Part shown: piece after piece, positions 1 to 7,767 of the stretch
How positions within the stretch are numbered: position 1 is the stretch's first letter
Layout of the letters: each line of letters starts with the position of its first letter
Assembly (NCBI GenBank): GCA_017309275.1
Contig: JAFKLT010000075.1
Coordinates: 1 to 42,544 of the forward strand
Direction of reading: 5' to 3'
From: Sphingomonadales bacterium
Lineage (GTDB): Bacteria > Pseudomonadota > Alphaproteobacteria > Sphingomonadales > Sphingomonadaceae
DNA length: 42,544 bases
Translations under genes and position numbers: made by a program
The notes under the pieces: model-generated
Seen by the model: the letters and a program-made list of their open reading frames with translations, nothing else
What the model was told of the DNA's origin: nothing
Database searches by the model: none

Positions 1-2
1 CC

Positions 3-322
<320 letters not shown>

Positions 323-323
<1 letters not shown>

Positions 324-1108
324 TGATGACTGCGACCCATGACGCCGTCGCTCGCCGCCTGCGCGATGCTTATGCGGGCGCGGTCGTGCCGCCGCTGCGT
401 GATGCGCTGGAGCCGACCGATGCCGAGGGTGCCTATGCGGTGCAGACGATCAACACGCGCTTCTGGCAGGCCCAGGGGCGACGGATCGTGGGGCGCAAGG
501 CGGGGCTGACGGCGAAGGCGGTCCAGGCGCAGCTTGGCGTCGACCAGCCCGACTTCGGTGTCCTGTTCGACGATATGCGGGTCGCGGACGGCGGACGCCT
601 TGATCCCGCCCGCACGATCCAGCCCAAGGCCGAGGCCGAGATCGCTTTCGTTCTGGGAGCGGATCTTCCCGATCCGGCGACGACGGCGGATCAGATCGCA
701 GCAGCGGTTGCAAGCGTCCACGCGGCGATCGAGATCGTCGACAGCCGGATCGCCGACTGGAAGATCAGCTTTGCCGATACCGTCGCCGACAATGGCTCGT
801 CGGCCTTCTTCGTGCTGGCCGGCGAAGGATTGCCGCTTGCGGGGATCGATCTCGAAGGGGCGGCGATGGAAATGGACGTCGGCGGCAAGACTGCGTCGAC
901 CGGGGTTGGCGCCGCCGCGCTGGGCAATCCGCTGAACGCCGCGGCGTGGCTCGCGCAAACGCTGGCGGCGCGCGGCGAGCCGTTGAAGGCGGGGGACATA
1001 CTGCTCGCGGGTGCGCTGGGGCCGATGGTCGCGCTGACGCCGGGCGATCATGTCGAGGCGCGGATTGCCGGCATCGGCCGCTGCAGCTTCACCTATGCGA
1101 AGGGCTGA
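323..1108 (+). CDS. 2-oxopent-4-enoate hydratase (2-keto-4-pentenoate hydratase family)
   Basis: A protein of about 261 residues of the 2-keto-4-pentenoate hydratase/4-oxalocrotonate decarboxylase (FAA hydrolase-like) family. Visible family stretches are [21 protein letters not shown] near residue 50, the metal-site region [12 protein letters not shown] near residue 100, and [24 protein letters not shown] near residue 140. The family hydrates 2-hydroxypenta-2,4-dienoate to 4-hydroxy-2-oxovalerate using a divalent metal. Two adjacent ATG codons occur (323 and 326); the first overlaps the upstream TGA. Because the acetaldehyde dehydrogenase and hydroxyoxovalerate aldolase follow directly, the hydratase is more likely than the related 4-oxalocrotonate decarboxylase, but sequence alone does not fully separate the two. 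Confidence 0.87.
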
Positions 1109-1112
1109 GGGC

Positions 1113-2045
1113 GTGACGAAGAAGGTCAAAGTGGCGATCATCGGGTCGGGCAACATCGGTACCGACCTGATGATCAAGATCATGCGGCTGTCGGAAACGC
1201 TCGAAATGGGCGCGTTCGTCGGGATCGATCCGGAGAGCGACGGGTTGAAGCGTGCCGAACGGCTTGGTGTGCCGGTCACGGCCGAGGGCTTGGACGGGCT
1301 CGTCGCGATGCCCGGCTTTGCCGATATCGCCATCGTCTTCGACGCGACCTCGGCGGGCGCGCACAAGCGGCATAGCGACGTACTGATCGGCCATGGCAAG
1401 CGTGTCGTCGACCTGACGCCGGCGGCGATCGGTCCCTATACGATCCCGCCGGTCAACGGCGACGCGCACCTCGATGCCGCGAATGTCAACATGGTGACCT
1501 GTGGCGGGCAGGCGACGATTCCGATCGTCGCGGCGGTGAACCGCGTCGCCAAGGTGCATTACGGCGAGATCGTCGCATCGATCGCGTCGAAGAGCGCCGG
1601 GCCGGGCACGCGCGCCAATATCGATGAGTTTACCGAGACGACCAGCCAGGCGATCGTCGAGGTCGGCGGCGCGACGCGCGGCAAGGCGATCATCGTTCTC
1701 AACCCCGCCGAACCCCCGCTGATCATGCGCGACACCGTCTATTGCCTTTGCGACGACGGCGACCGCGAAGCGATCCGCGCCAGCGTCGAGGACATGGTGG
1801 CCGAGGTGCAGGCCTATGTTCCCGGATACCGGCTGAAGCAGGCGGTGCAGTTCGAGAATATCGGCAGCAACGCGCCGCTGCGCATCCCCGAAATGGGCGG
1901 CATCTTCACCGGGTTGAAAGTCAGCGTCTTCCTCGAGGTCGAGGGGGCGGCGCATTATCTGCCAGCCTATGCGGGCAACCTCGACATCATGACTTCTGCG
2001 GCGCTCAAGACCGCGGAAAAAATTGCAGAGAGGATCGCGGCATGA
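1113..2045 (+). CDS. mhpF: Acetaldehyde dehydrogenase (acylating)
   Basis: A 310-residue protein, the usual length for DmpF/MhpF-type enzymes. An N-terminal Rossmann motif ([13 protein letters not shown]) is followed by the catalytic cysteine region [12 protein letters not shown] with Cys130. It converts acetaldehyde, CoA and NAD+ to acetyl-CoA and normally forms a channelling complex with the aldolase encoded next. The GTG start at 1113 puts the Rossmann strand at the normal position. An upstream in-frame start at 1050 would lie inside the hydratase gene and add an unrelated basic tail. The spacing to the hydratase stop is 4 nt and the end overlaps the aldolase start (ATGA), so the three genes are co-translated. 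Confidence 0.95.
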   Translation: MTKKVKVAIIGSGNIGTDLMIKIMRLSETLEMGAFVGIDPESDGLKRAERLGVPVTAEGLDGLVAMPGFADIAIVFDATSAGAHKRHSDVLIGHGKRVVDLTPAAIGPYTIPPVNGDAHLDAANVNMVTCGGQATIPIVAAVNRVAKVHYGEIVASIASKSAGPGTRANIDEFTETTSQAIVEVGGATRGKAIIVLNPAEPPLIMRDTVYCLCDDGDREAIRASVEDMVAEVQAYVPGYRLKQAVQFENIGSNAPLRIPEMGGIFTGLKVSVFLEVEGAAHYLPAYAGNLDIMTSAALKTAEKIAERIAA

Positions 2046-3061
2046 GCTTCGACCCGACCACGACCAAGCTCTATATCCAGGACGTCACGCTTCGCGACGG
2101 CATGCACGCGATCCGGCACCAATATGGCCTGGGGCATGTGCAGGCGATCGCGCGGGCGCTCGACAAGGCAAAGGTCGACGCGATCGAGGTCGCGCATGGC
2201 GACGGATTGCAGGGATCGAGCTTCAACTATGGCTTTGGCGCCCACACCGACTGGGACTGGATCGGAGCGGTTGCCGAGGTGCTCGAGCACAGCGTGCTCA
2301 CCACGCTGCTGCTCCCGGGCATCGGGACGATCCACGACCTGAAACATGCCTATGAAATGGGTGTGCGCTCGGTCCGGATCGCAACGCATTGCACCGAGGC
2401 CGATGTCGCCAAACAGCATATCGAGTTCGCGCGCGGGATCGGCATGGACGTCTCCGGCTTTCTGATGATGAGCCATATGACGGAGCCTGAACCGCTCGCG
2501 CAGCAGGCAAAGCTCATGGAAAGCTATGGTGCGCACTGCGTCTATGTCACCGACAGCGGCGGCGCGTTGACGATGGACCAATATGCCGCGCGGCTGCAGG
2601 CCTATGACCGGGTGCTGAAGCCTGAAACCCAGCGCGGCGTTCACGCGCATCATAACCTCAGCCTGGGGGTCGCGAACAGTATCGTCGCGGTGCAGAACGG
2701 GGCGATACGCGTTGACGCCAGCCTTGCCGGCATGGGCGCGGGCGCGGGCAATGCTCCGTTGGAAGTCTTCATTGCCGCCGCCGATGTCCACGGCTGGAAC
2801 CACGGCTGCGACCTGTTCGCGCTGATGGATGCCGCCGAGGAGCTGGTGCGGCCGCTACAGGACCGCCCGGTCCGCGTTGATCGCGAAACGCTGACGCTCG
2901 GCTATGCGGGGGTCTATTCCAGCTTCCTGCGCCATGCCGAAAAGGCGGCCGCCGACCACGGCCTCGACACGCGTGCGATCCTAGTCGAACTGGGGCGGCG
3001 CAAGATGGTCGGCGGACAGGAAGACATGATCGTCGACGTGGCACTCGACATGCTGAGGTGA
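2042..3061 (+). CDS. dmpG: 4-hydroxy-2-oxovalerate aldolase
   Basis: A 339-residue DmpG/MhpE-type aldolase. The N-terminal TIM barrel carries the HMGL-like signature [19 protein letters not shown], with the Arg-Asp pair of the active site near residues 17-18. The metal-binding HAHHN motif lies near residue 200, followed by the [18 protein letters not shown] loop. The C-terminal part is the communication domain that docks with acetaldehyde dehydrogenase. It cleaves 4-hydroxy-2-oxovalerate to pyruvate and acetaldehyde, and the aldehyde is channelled to the preceding gene product. The start overlaps the upstream stop by 4 nt. It is the last gene of the operon, with an inverted repeat shortly after it. 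Confidence 0.95.
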   Translation: MSFDPTTTKLYIQDVTLRDGMHAIRHQYGLGHVQAIARALDKAKVDAIEVAHGDGLQGSSFNYGFGAHTDWDWIGAVAEVLEHSVLTTLLLPGIGTIHDLKHAYEMGVRSVRIATHCTEADVAKQHIEFARGIGMDVSGFLMMSHMTEPEPLAQQAKLMESYGAHCVYVTDSGGALTMDQYAARLQAYDRVLKPETQRGVHAHHNLSLGVANSIVAVQNGAIRVDASLAGMGAGAGNAPLEVFIAAADVHGWNHGCDLFALMDAAEELVRPLQDRPVRVDRETLTLGYAGVYSSFLRHAEKAAADHGLDTRAILVELGRRKMVGGQEDMIVDVALDMLR

Positions 3062-3070
3062 TTGCCGCCT

Positions 3071-3122
3071 AAGCGGGTTCTTTTACGGCCGAACCGCGCC
3101 CGGACCCGCTTTTACACGGGTC
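3071..3122. terminator. Inverted repeats between convergent genes, candidate terminator
   Basis: The 100-nt gap between the aldolase stop and the converging PEP-CTERM gene contains AAGCGGGT (3071-3078) pairing with ACCCGCTT (3104-3111), followed by TTT. An overlapping alternative hairpin is GACCCG (3103-3108) with CGGGTC (3117-3122). The first has a long loop of 25 nt. The position between convergent genes suits a bidirectional terminator, but the structure is not a textbook one. Confidence 0.35.
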
Positions 3123-3162
3123 GCGGGTGGCGGTTAGCTCGCCGAGATGTACGTCGATCTGT

Positions 3163-3759
3163 TTATGCGTAACGGACGGTCGTCGAAATGCGCCTGCGGC
3201 GCATAAGGCCGCCGATGGCGCCGATCCCGATCATCATCATCATCCAGGTTGCCGGTTCGGGCACGGCACCGACCGACAGCGATACGCCGCCCGAATTGTC
3301 GCCCAGATTGTCGTCGTAGATGAAGAAGGTCACTGCGCTTGCGCTGTTCAGCGTGAACGAGCCGTTATAAATGCTCGACTTCGCGAACGACAGTGCGGCC
3401 GTGTTGTAATAGCCGTCGCCAACGCCAAGCGGGCCGATCCCGCCGGATGCGGCGCCATCACCGAAGAGGTAGGTGGTGTTGCCGATAATGTAGCGGGCGC
3501 TGTTCTCCCAGCCCAGCGCGCAGTTCATGCCTGCGCCGTCGCAGCCACTCGTCGAGCTGAAGCGGGTGAAAGCGGTGTAGGCGTCCTGGATGAACGACAG
3601 GCTATAGGTGCCGGCGGCAAGATTGAGCGTAACGCCGTTCGAGCCATTGAGCGAAGCGTTGGTCACGCCGTCCAGATTGACGACAGTCGCCGCCTGTGCC
3701 GACGGAGCGGCCACGGTCGCAAGCGCTGCGGCCGAAATTGCGGTCAATGCGAACTTCAT
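3163..3759 (-). CDS. PEP-CTERM sorting-domain protein (secreted/surface)
   Basis: A 198-residue protein with a signal peptide (MKFALTAISAAALATVAAPSAQA, cleavage near residue 23). The body is rich in Asn, Ser and Gly without a recognised enzymatic motif. The C-terminal sorting signal is PEPATWMMMMIGIGAIGG followed by MRRRR. Such tails direct exported proteins to the exosortase/archaeosortase-type system and are common in sphingomonads; no exosortase gene lies in this window. The start at 3759 is preferred over the ATG at 3774 because GGGGGA sits about 7 nt upstream of it and the signal peptide then begins in the usual way. Two similar palindromes lie in the upstream region, so expression is probably under specific control. 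Function unknown. Confidence 0.85.
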   Translation of the reverse strand: MKFALTAISAAALATVAAPSAQAATVVNLDGVTNASLNGSNGVTLNLAAGTYSLSFIQDAYTAFTRFSSTSGCDGAGMNCALGWENSARYIIGNTTYLFGDGAASGGIGPLGVGDGYYNTAALSFAKSSIYNGSFTLNSASAVTFFIYDDNLGDNSGGVSLSVGAVPEPATWMMMMIGIGAIGGLMRRRRISTTVRYA

Positions 3760-3807
3760 CGGAAAATCCCCCATCCAGGTCCTTGGAATCGATTCGCCGA
3801 CGTTAGC

Positions 3808-3820
3808 ATCTCATTGAGAT
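3808..3820. promoter_or_regulatory. Palindrome ATCTCATTGAGAT, candidate operator
   Basis: A perfect inverted repeat with 6-bp arms and a 1-bp centre (ATCTCA-T-TGAGAT), about 50 nt upstream of the PEP-CTERM start. It shares the half-site TCTCA/TGAGA with the palindrome at 3838-3854. The two centres are 32 bp apart, close to three helical turns. The binding protein is unknown. Confidence 0.5.
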
Positions 3821-3837
3821 CGCGTTAATTCAATTAT

Positions 3838-3854
3838 TGTCTCATATTGAGACA
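3838..3854. promoter_or_regulatory. Palindrome TGTCTCATATTGAGACA, candidate operator
   Basis: A perfect inverted repeat with 7-bp arms (TGTCTCA and TGAGACA) around TAT. It is the stronger of the two TCTCA/TGAGA palindromes upstream of the PEP-CTERM gene. The surrounding AT-rich stretch is compatible with a promoter. A tetracycline-repressor-like or other dimeric regulator could bind, but no candidate is identified. Confidence 0.5.
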
Positions 3855-3918
3855 CAAGGAGGGGCTGCGGCGACAGGCGGGTCAACGATACTCCGGCGCG
3901 CCCCGCAATAGGACGATG

Positions 3919-4200
3919 TTATGTGAAGGACGCTATTCTCGTCGAGGCCCATGCCGCGGCTGCGAGAAGCAGGAAGGCGGAGCCGGCAAACGCCAGTGCG
4001 GCATTGATCGAATGGGCGTCCACGGCAATGCCGGCCAGCGAGGGCAGCAGGGCAGCGCCGCCAAGCTGGAATGCGGTCAGGTAGAGGACGGCACGGCGGC
4101 CTGGGTCGATTTCGATCAGCCAGCCCGCGAAAAAGGGCAGAGTGAACAGCCAAACGAAACCGAACATGATGCTCACCGCGATGATCGTGCATTGCCATGG
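3919..4200 (-). pseudogene. MFS transporter remnant, C-terminal end only
   Basis: The minus-strand frame reads as the last part of a major facilitator: SIMFGFVWLFTLPFFAGWLIEIDPGRR, then a helix ending in AGIAVDAHS, then a final hydrophobic helix and a short tail ending IASFT. That is roughly the last three of twelve membrane segments (about 85 residues of an expected 400). Sequence beyond about 4185 no longer reads as a transporter and instead becomes, on the other strand, a truncated aldolase. An open frame continues to 4257 but encodes non-membrane residues. It is therefore a 5'-truncated remnant. The boundary at about 4185-4200 is approximate. Confidence 0.6.
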
Positions 4201-4564
4201 CCGCCACTCGACGATCCTGGCATGTGCGCACCGCGAGATTCCGCCCCTGCATAACATGGTCGCCGTCAGCGGAGGTCCGAACGTCCCGGTCGCGCCCTAT
4301 GCCACTTTTGGTAGCGAGGAACTGGCCGAGGGTGTCGTGCGGACGCTCGATGGACGTTTTGCGTGCCTGATGGCCAACCACGGTCTGATAGCCTTGGGAC
4401 CGAAGCTGTCCGTCGCGATGGCGATCGCCGAGGAAATCGAGGAGCAGGGGGCCGTTTATTGCGGCACGCTTGCGATCGGCGGCCCGCAACTGCTCGACCG
4501 TGCCGAGATGGACCGGATCCTCAAAGCCTTTGGGCAATATGGCCAGCGCGACGCCCAATCTTGA
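4185..4564 (+). pseudogene. Class II aldolase (fuculose-phosphate-aldolase-like) remnant, C-terminal half
   Basis: The plus-strand frame encodes the C-terminal half of a class II aldolase/adducin-family protein. It has the metal-binding VHCHGRHSTILACAH segment (HxH), then IPPLHNMVAVSGG, APYATFGSEELAEGV, the second metal-site histidine in LMANHGLIALG, and the closing EMDRILKAFGQYG. L-fuculose-1-phosphate and ribulose-phosphate aldolases of about 210-250 residues share these motifs. The N-terminal half, with the glycine-rich phosphate loop and the catalytic glutamate, is absent, so it should be inactive. The frame starts abruptly at the junction with the truncated MFS gene. A link to the fucosidase locus at 10774 is possible but unproven. 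Confidence 0.65.
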
Positions 4565-4588
4565 CGCTTGGTTCCGGCCAAACGCGGA

Positions 4589-5545
4589 CTAAACGGTAGG
4601 TACGAGGGCGTCCATCATCCGCACCGCCGCGCTGTCGAGCGGGCGGATGCCGAGATCGGTGCGGACGCGATCGATCGGGTCGGCGATGCGCTGGTGCCAG
4701 GGAACCGCGATCAGTTCCTTCGTCGCGCGGCCATGCCGCCAGCCATCGAAGGTAACCGACAAGAGCATGTCCATCAGCGCGGGCATGTCGAACGCGGCCT
4801 TGGTGGCCACCGTCGCAAGGAAACGCGTCGAATAATTCTGGCCGAACTGCGCCATCTGAAATCCGGAGATCGCAACCTCGCCCGCAGGGGTGAAGCCATA
4901 GCCCCCGACCAGGTGCCAGATATCGTGTAGCTGAAGGATGCGCCGGTTCGTGCGGTTCTGCGCCGGGTAGTCACCGGGCAAGACGACGGTGTCGGCGTCG
5001 ATCACCTCGATATCATAGCCATTGGCGGTCAGCATCGACAGGAGGTCGTGCGCCAGGCTGTCGGTCGAATGCCGTTCGAGGTCGGCGGTGGTCAGCCGCA
5101 CCTCCGGCTGTGCGATCAGGTCGTGCACGCTTTCGAATTCGAGCAGCGCGGCCTCGCACGCGTCGATCATTCGCTGGTCATAATGATTGCCGAGCGCAAC
5201 GACTGCGAGCGTCAGGTCGAGTTCGCCGTCCCCGGGCGAGGGAGGGCGGCCGATGATGTCCCAGAAACCGTCCCAAAGGGGACGCGGCAGGGCGACGCGT
5301 GGCTTGCCCTCGGCCACCCACGGCAGCGCGGCCGCGATCCGTGTCGCGCGTTCGGTGGGGTCGCCGCTGGCCGAGGTGGCATCCGAAATGGCGTCGAATA
5401 TCGGCACCTGCGCGACGAGATCGACGAAGGCGGCAGTGGTCATCAGCGCCGCCAAGCCCAGCGCCGGCTCGTCGGCGAGAGGCGGCCGGGCCGTTTCGAC
5501 CCACTGTTCGAATTCCTTGCGCAACGACATGTCGATCATGGCCAT
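4589..5545 (-). CDS. Coq4-family protein
   Basis: A 318-residue protein whose C-terminal half carries the Coq4 signature LHDIWHLVGGYGFTPAGE (HDxxH followed 11 residues later by Glu), then ISGFQMAQFGQNYSTRFL. Coq4 is needed for ubiquinone synthesis, and in bacteria and yeast this motif binds zinc and a polyprenyl substrate. Sphingomonads often carry extra Coq4-like paralogues outside quinone operons. This copy has an extra N-terminal domain of about 130 residues, so a housekeeping quinone role is not assured. ATG codons at 5545 and 5539 are both possible; GGAGG lies 3 and 9 nt upstream respectively, which favours 5539. It is divergent from a TetR regulator, which probably controls it. Confidence 0.75.
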   Translation of the reverse strand: MAMIDMSLRKEFEQWVETARPPLADEPALGLAALMTTAAFVDLVAQVPIFDAISDATSASGDPTERATRIAAALPWVAEGKPRVALPRPLWDGFWDIIGRPPSPGDGELDLTLAVVALGNHYDQRMIDACEAALLEFESVHDLIAQPEVRLTTADLERHSTDSLAHDLLSMLTANGYDIEVIDADTVVLPGDYPAQNRTNRRILQLHDIWHLVGGYGFTPAGEVAISGFQMAQFGQNYSTRFLATVATKAAFDMPALMDMLLSVTFDGWRHGRATKELIAVPWHQRIADPIDRVRTDLGIRPLDSAAVRMMDALVPTV

Positions 5546-5645
5546 CAGCCTCCAGATTTCTATCCGGATCAGAGATTACACTATAAGAATAGAATGATCA
5601 ACTTATATAGCTGGCACTTCGCGCGGTAATGGCTATAAGCGGCGC
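5546..5645. promoter_or_regulatory. Divergent promoter region between coq4-like and tetR genes
   Basis: A 100-nt AT-rich intergenic segment between divergent genes. It contains CTATAAG (about 5581-5587) and an imperfect mirror CTTATATAG (about 5602-5610), plus another CTATAAG copy just before the tetR start. This layout is typical of a TetR-type regulator acting on its own promoter and the neighbouring gene. No clean -35/-10 pair was assigned. Confidence 0.4.
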
Positions 5646-6287
5646 ATGGACGAACCAACCAAAGTCAGTTTCCCAAGGCGGGCGGCGGCAAAGGCCCGGA
5701 CGCGCCAGCGTATCGAGGAGGCGGCGCGGCGCCTGTTCGTTACTCTGGGCTATGCCGACGCGACGATGGCGGCGATTGCCGAAGCCGCTGACATCCACAT
5801 CACGACATTGTTCACGCACTTTGCCTCGAAGCGCGATCTCGCTGCGGCGATTGCGGTCACCGCTGGCACGCGATTCGAAGCCGTGGTCACGACGCAGCGC
5901 GCGCAGGGCGTGCCGGTGCTGACATTTTGGCGCAATCAGGTGGTCCGTCTCGCTCACGCCTATGAGCGCGACGGCGATGGTCAGATCAACCTCGGCCGCG
6001 CGCTCGCTGGCGAGCCCGAGTTGCTCCCCGTATGGTATGGGCATCAGCGGCTCCAGATCGAGCTGATGACCGACTATATCGCCGACGAACTCGGGGCCGA
6101 TCCCGCGAACGACCGCCGCCCGCAAATGGCGGCCGCGATGCTCGTCGCAGGTGGGCGGATGGCATTCGACAGCTGGATCGAAAGCGGCCGTGCCGGCGAT
6201 CTGGTCGCCGAGAACGAGCGACTGCTCGACGCCGCCGAAGCGATACTTGCCGGTGGCCTGCCCCTGATCCGGCGCGACGGTATCTAG
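5646..6287 (+). CDS. TetR/AcrR-family transcriptional regulator
   Basis: A 213-residue protein with a standard N-terminal TetR helix-turn-helix: RQRIEEAARRLFVTLGYADATMAAIAEAADIHITTLFTHFASKRDL (about residues 20-65). The C-terminal ligand-binding half has no family-specific signature I recognise. It is transcribed divergently from the Coq4-like gene, so local repression of that gene is the simplest model. It is distinct from the second TetR gene at 32070. No copy of the GGACA-N2-TGTCC palindrome lies near it, so it is not an obvious member of the catabolic regulon. Confidence 0.87.
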   Translation: MDEPTKVSFPRRAAAKARTRQRIEEAARRLFVTLGYADATMAAIAEAADIHITTLFTHFASKRDLAAAIAVTAGTRFEAVVTTQRAQGVPVLTFWRNQVVRLAHAYERDGDGQINLGRALAGEPELLPVWYGHQRLQIELMTDYIADELGADPANDRRPQMAAAMLVAGGRMAFDSWIESGRAGDLVAENERLLDAAEAILAGGLPLIRRDGI

Positions 6288-6318
6288 CGCGGGCATCCGC
6301 CGACTACCGGCCATGCGA

Positions 6319-7758
6319 TCATTCGGCCGGAGCGGTACCCAGCCGCCGGATATTCTCCTGATGGCTCGACCGGCTGATCGGGTAATAGGCAAGGCAGATG
6401 ATCGCGATCGCGGTCGCGACCGATAGCGCCGCGATATAGATGGTCGCCAGTCCGTGCAGGGCATCTGCGCCGACCTGGCCGGGCTGCGCATTGTCGGGAA
6501 AACCGACGAAAGACAGCAGCAATCCTGCCAACATGATCCCCATGCCCGATATCGCCTTGTTGACCATGGTTGCGGCCGAAAAGAGCAGGCCTTCGGAACG
6601 GCGGCCGGTTTCGAGCTGGATCTGGTCGGTCACGTCCGCGACCATCGACACTGCCAATATGCCGCCGGCGATGGTCGTCATCATGTTGAAGGCGAATTGC
6701 CCCATCAGCAGCCACAGCAGCAGCGGGTCGCCATTGGCCGGAAACAGGCCGGCAAGGCGTAGCCCCAGCGGCAACACACTGGCGATCAGCGAAAGGCTGA
6801 ACATCAGCATCGCCGCCGGCTTCTTGCCGAAACGCGCCGACAGCGGCAGGACAACCACAAAGGCGAGCAGGATGCCGGCAATCGCCGTGGAGGCAACGGT
6901 GGCAATCTGGCTGGCGCTCAATTCCCAGAAATAAGTCGAGAAATAGACGCCGAGCGACAGGCTGAGCCCCGATGCCACGGCGAAGAACAGGCTGGCGAGC
7001 AGGATCGAGATATAGGCGGGGTGGACGAGCACCCCCAGCATATCGCGCAGCATCCGCCCGACCGGAACCTGGACGACCGGCGGCGGTGGTGGGCGTTTCA
7101 GGACCTCCTTCTGCGTTCCCAGCGACGAGATCAGGACCGACAGCATCATGATCGCCGCCGCCACCCAGGCATAGGTGACATAGCCGCCGGCGTTCAGATG
7201 GCCGACCGGCTGCGCCGCGGTCGGGCGCAGGAAATAGCTGAAGGTGACGACGGTCATCCCGATGCCGCCGCACACGCCGAAGAAATAACGTGCCGCCACG
7301 AGCTTGGTCCGCTCGTCATAGTCGCTGGTGAATTCGGCGAGCAGCGCGGTGGAGGGTATCTCGTAGAGGCTGATCGAGAAGCGCACGAGGATCGCAGTGG
7401 CAACGAGCCACGCGAACTGCGCGCCGTGCGCCACCTCGGGCGGCGTCCAGAGCAACAGGTAGAAGAGCGCGATGGGCAGGGCGGCGGCGTACATGAAGGG
7501 ATGCCGCCGTCCCCAGCGCGTGCGGACATTGTCCGAATATTGCCCCAGCAGCGGATCGAACAGCGCATCGGCGACCATCGCGATCATGATCGCCGTTCCC
7601 ACCCATGCGGCGGGAAGCCCGACGACCTGGTTGTAGAACAGCATCAGCAGCGCGTTGAAGCCATGGTCCTTGATGCCGAAAGCGATCGTGCCCGAGCCGT
7701 AGAGCAGCCGCGTTCTCAGTGGCAGCGCGTCGGCCGGGCGGGCGTCGATCCTCTCCAC
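6319..7758 (-). CDS. GPH-family (glycoside/pentoside/hexuronide) sugar:cation symporter
   Basis: A 479-residue membrane protein with about 12 hydrophobic helices and the GPH/MelB hallmark motif DALFDPLLGQYSDNVRTRWGRRHPFM between helices 2 and 3, and FSISLYEIPSTALLAEFTSDYDERTKL later. Such proteins import glycosides across the inner membrane with Na+ or H+. The start is a GTG 9 nt after the stop of the TonB receptor gene, so the two form an operon. With the GH29 fucosidase encoded divergently, the likely cargo is a fucosylated saccharide or glycoside; this is inference from context. A proline run (RPPPPPVV) in the central cytoplasmic loop marks the junction of the two halves. Confidence 0.85.
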   Translation of the reverse strand: MERIDARPADALPLRTRLLYGSGTIAFGIKDHGFNALLMLFYNQVVGLPAAWVGTAIMIAMVADALFDPLLGQYSDNVRTRWGRRHPFMYAAALPIALFYLLLWTPPEVAHGAQFAWLVATAILVRFSISLYEIPSTALLAEFTSDYDERTKLVAARYFFGVCGGIGMTVVTFSYFLRPTAAQPVGHLNAGGYVTYAWVAAAIMMLSVLISSLGTQKEVLKRPPPPPVVQVPVGRMLRDMLGVLVHPAYISILLASLFFAVASGLSLSLGVYFSTYFWELSASQIATVASTAIAGILLAFVVVLPLSARFGKKPAAMLMFSLSLIASVLPLGLRLAGLFPANGDPLLLWLLMGQFAFNMMTTIAGGILAVSMVADVTDQIQLETGRRSEGLLFSAATMVNKAISGMGIMLAGLLLSFVGFPDNAQPGQVGADALHGLATIYIAALSVATAIAIICLAYYPISRSSHQENIRRLGTAPAE

Positions 7759-7767
7759 GCCGGCGAC

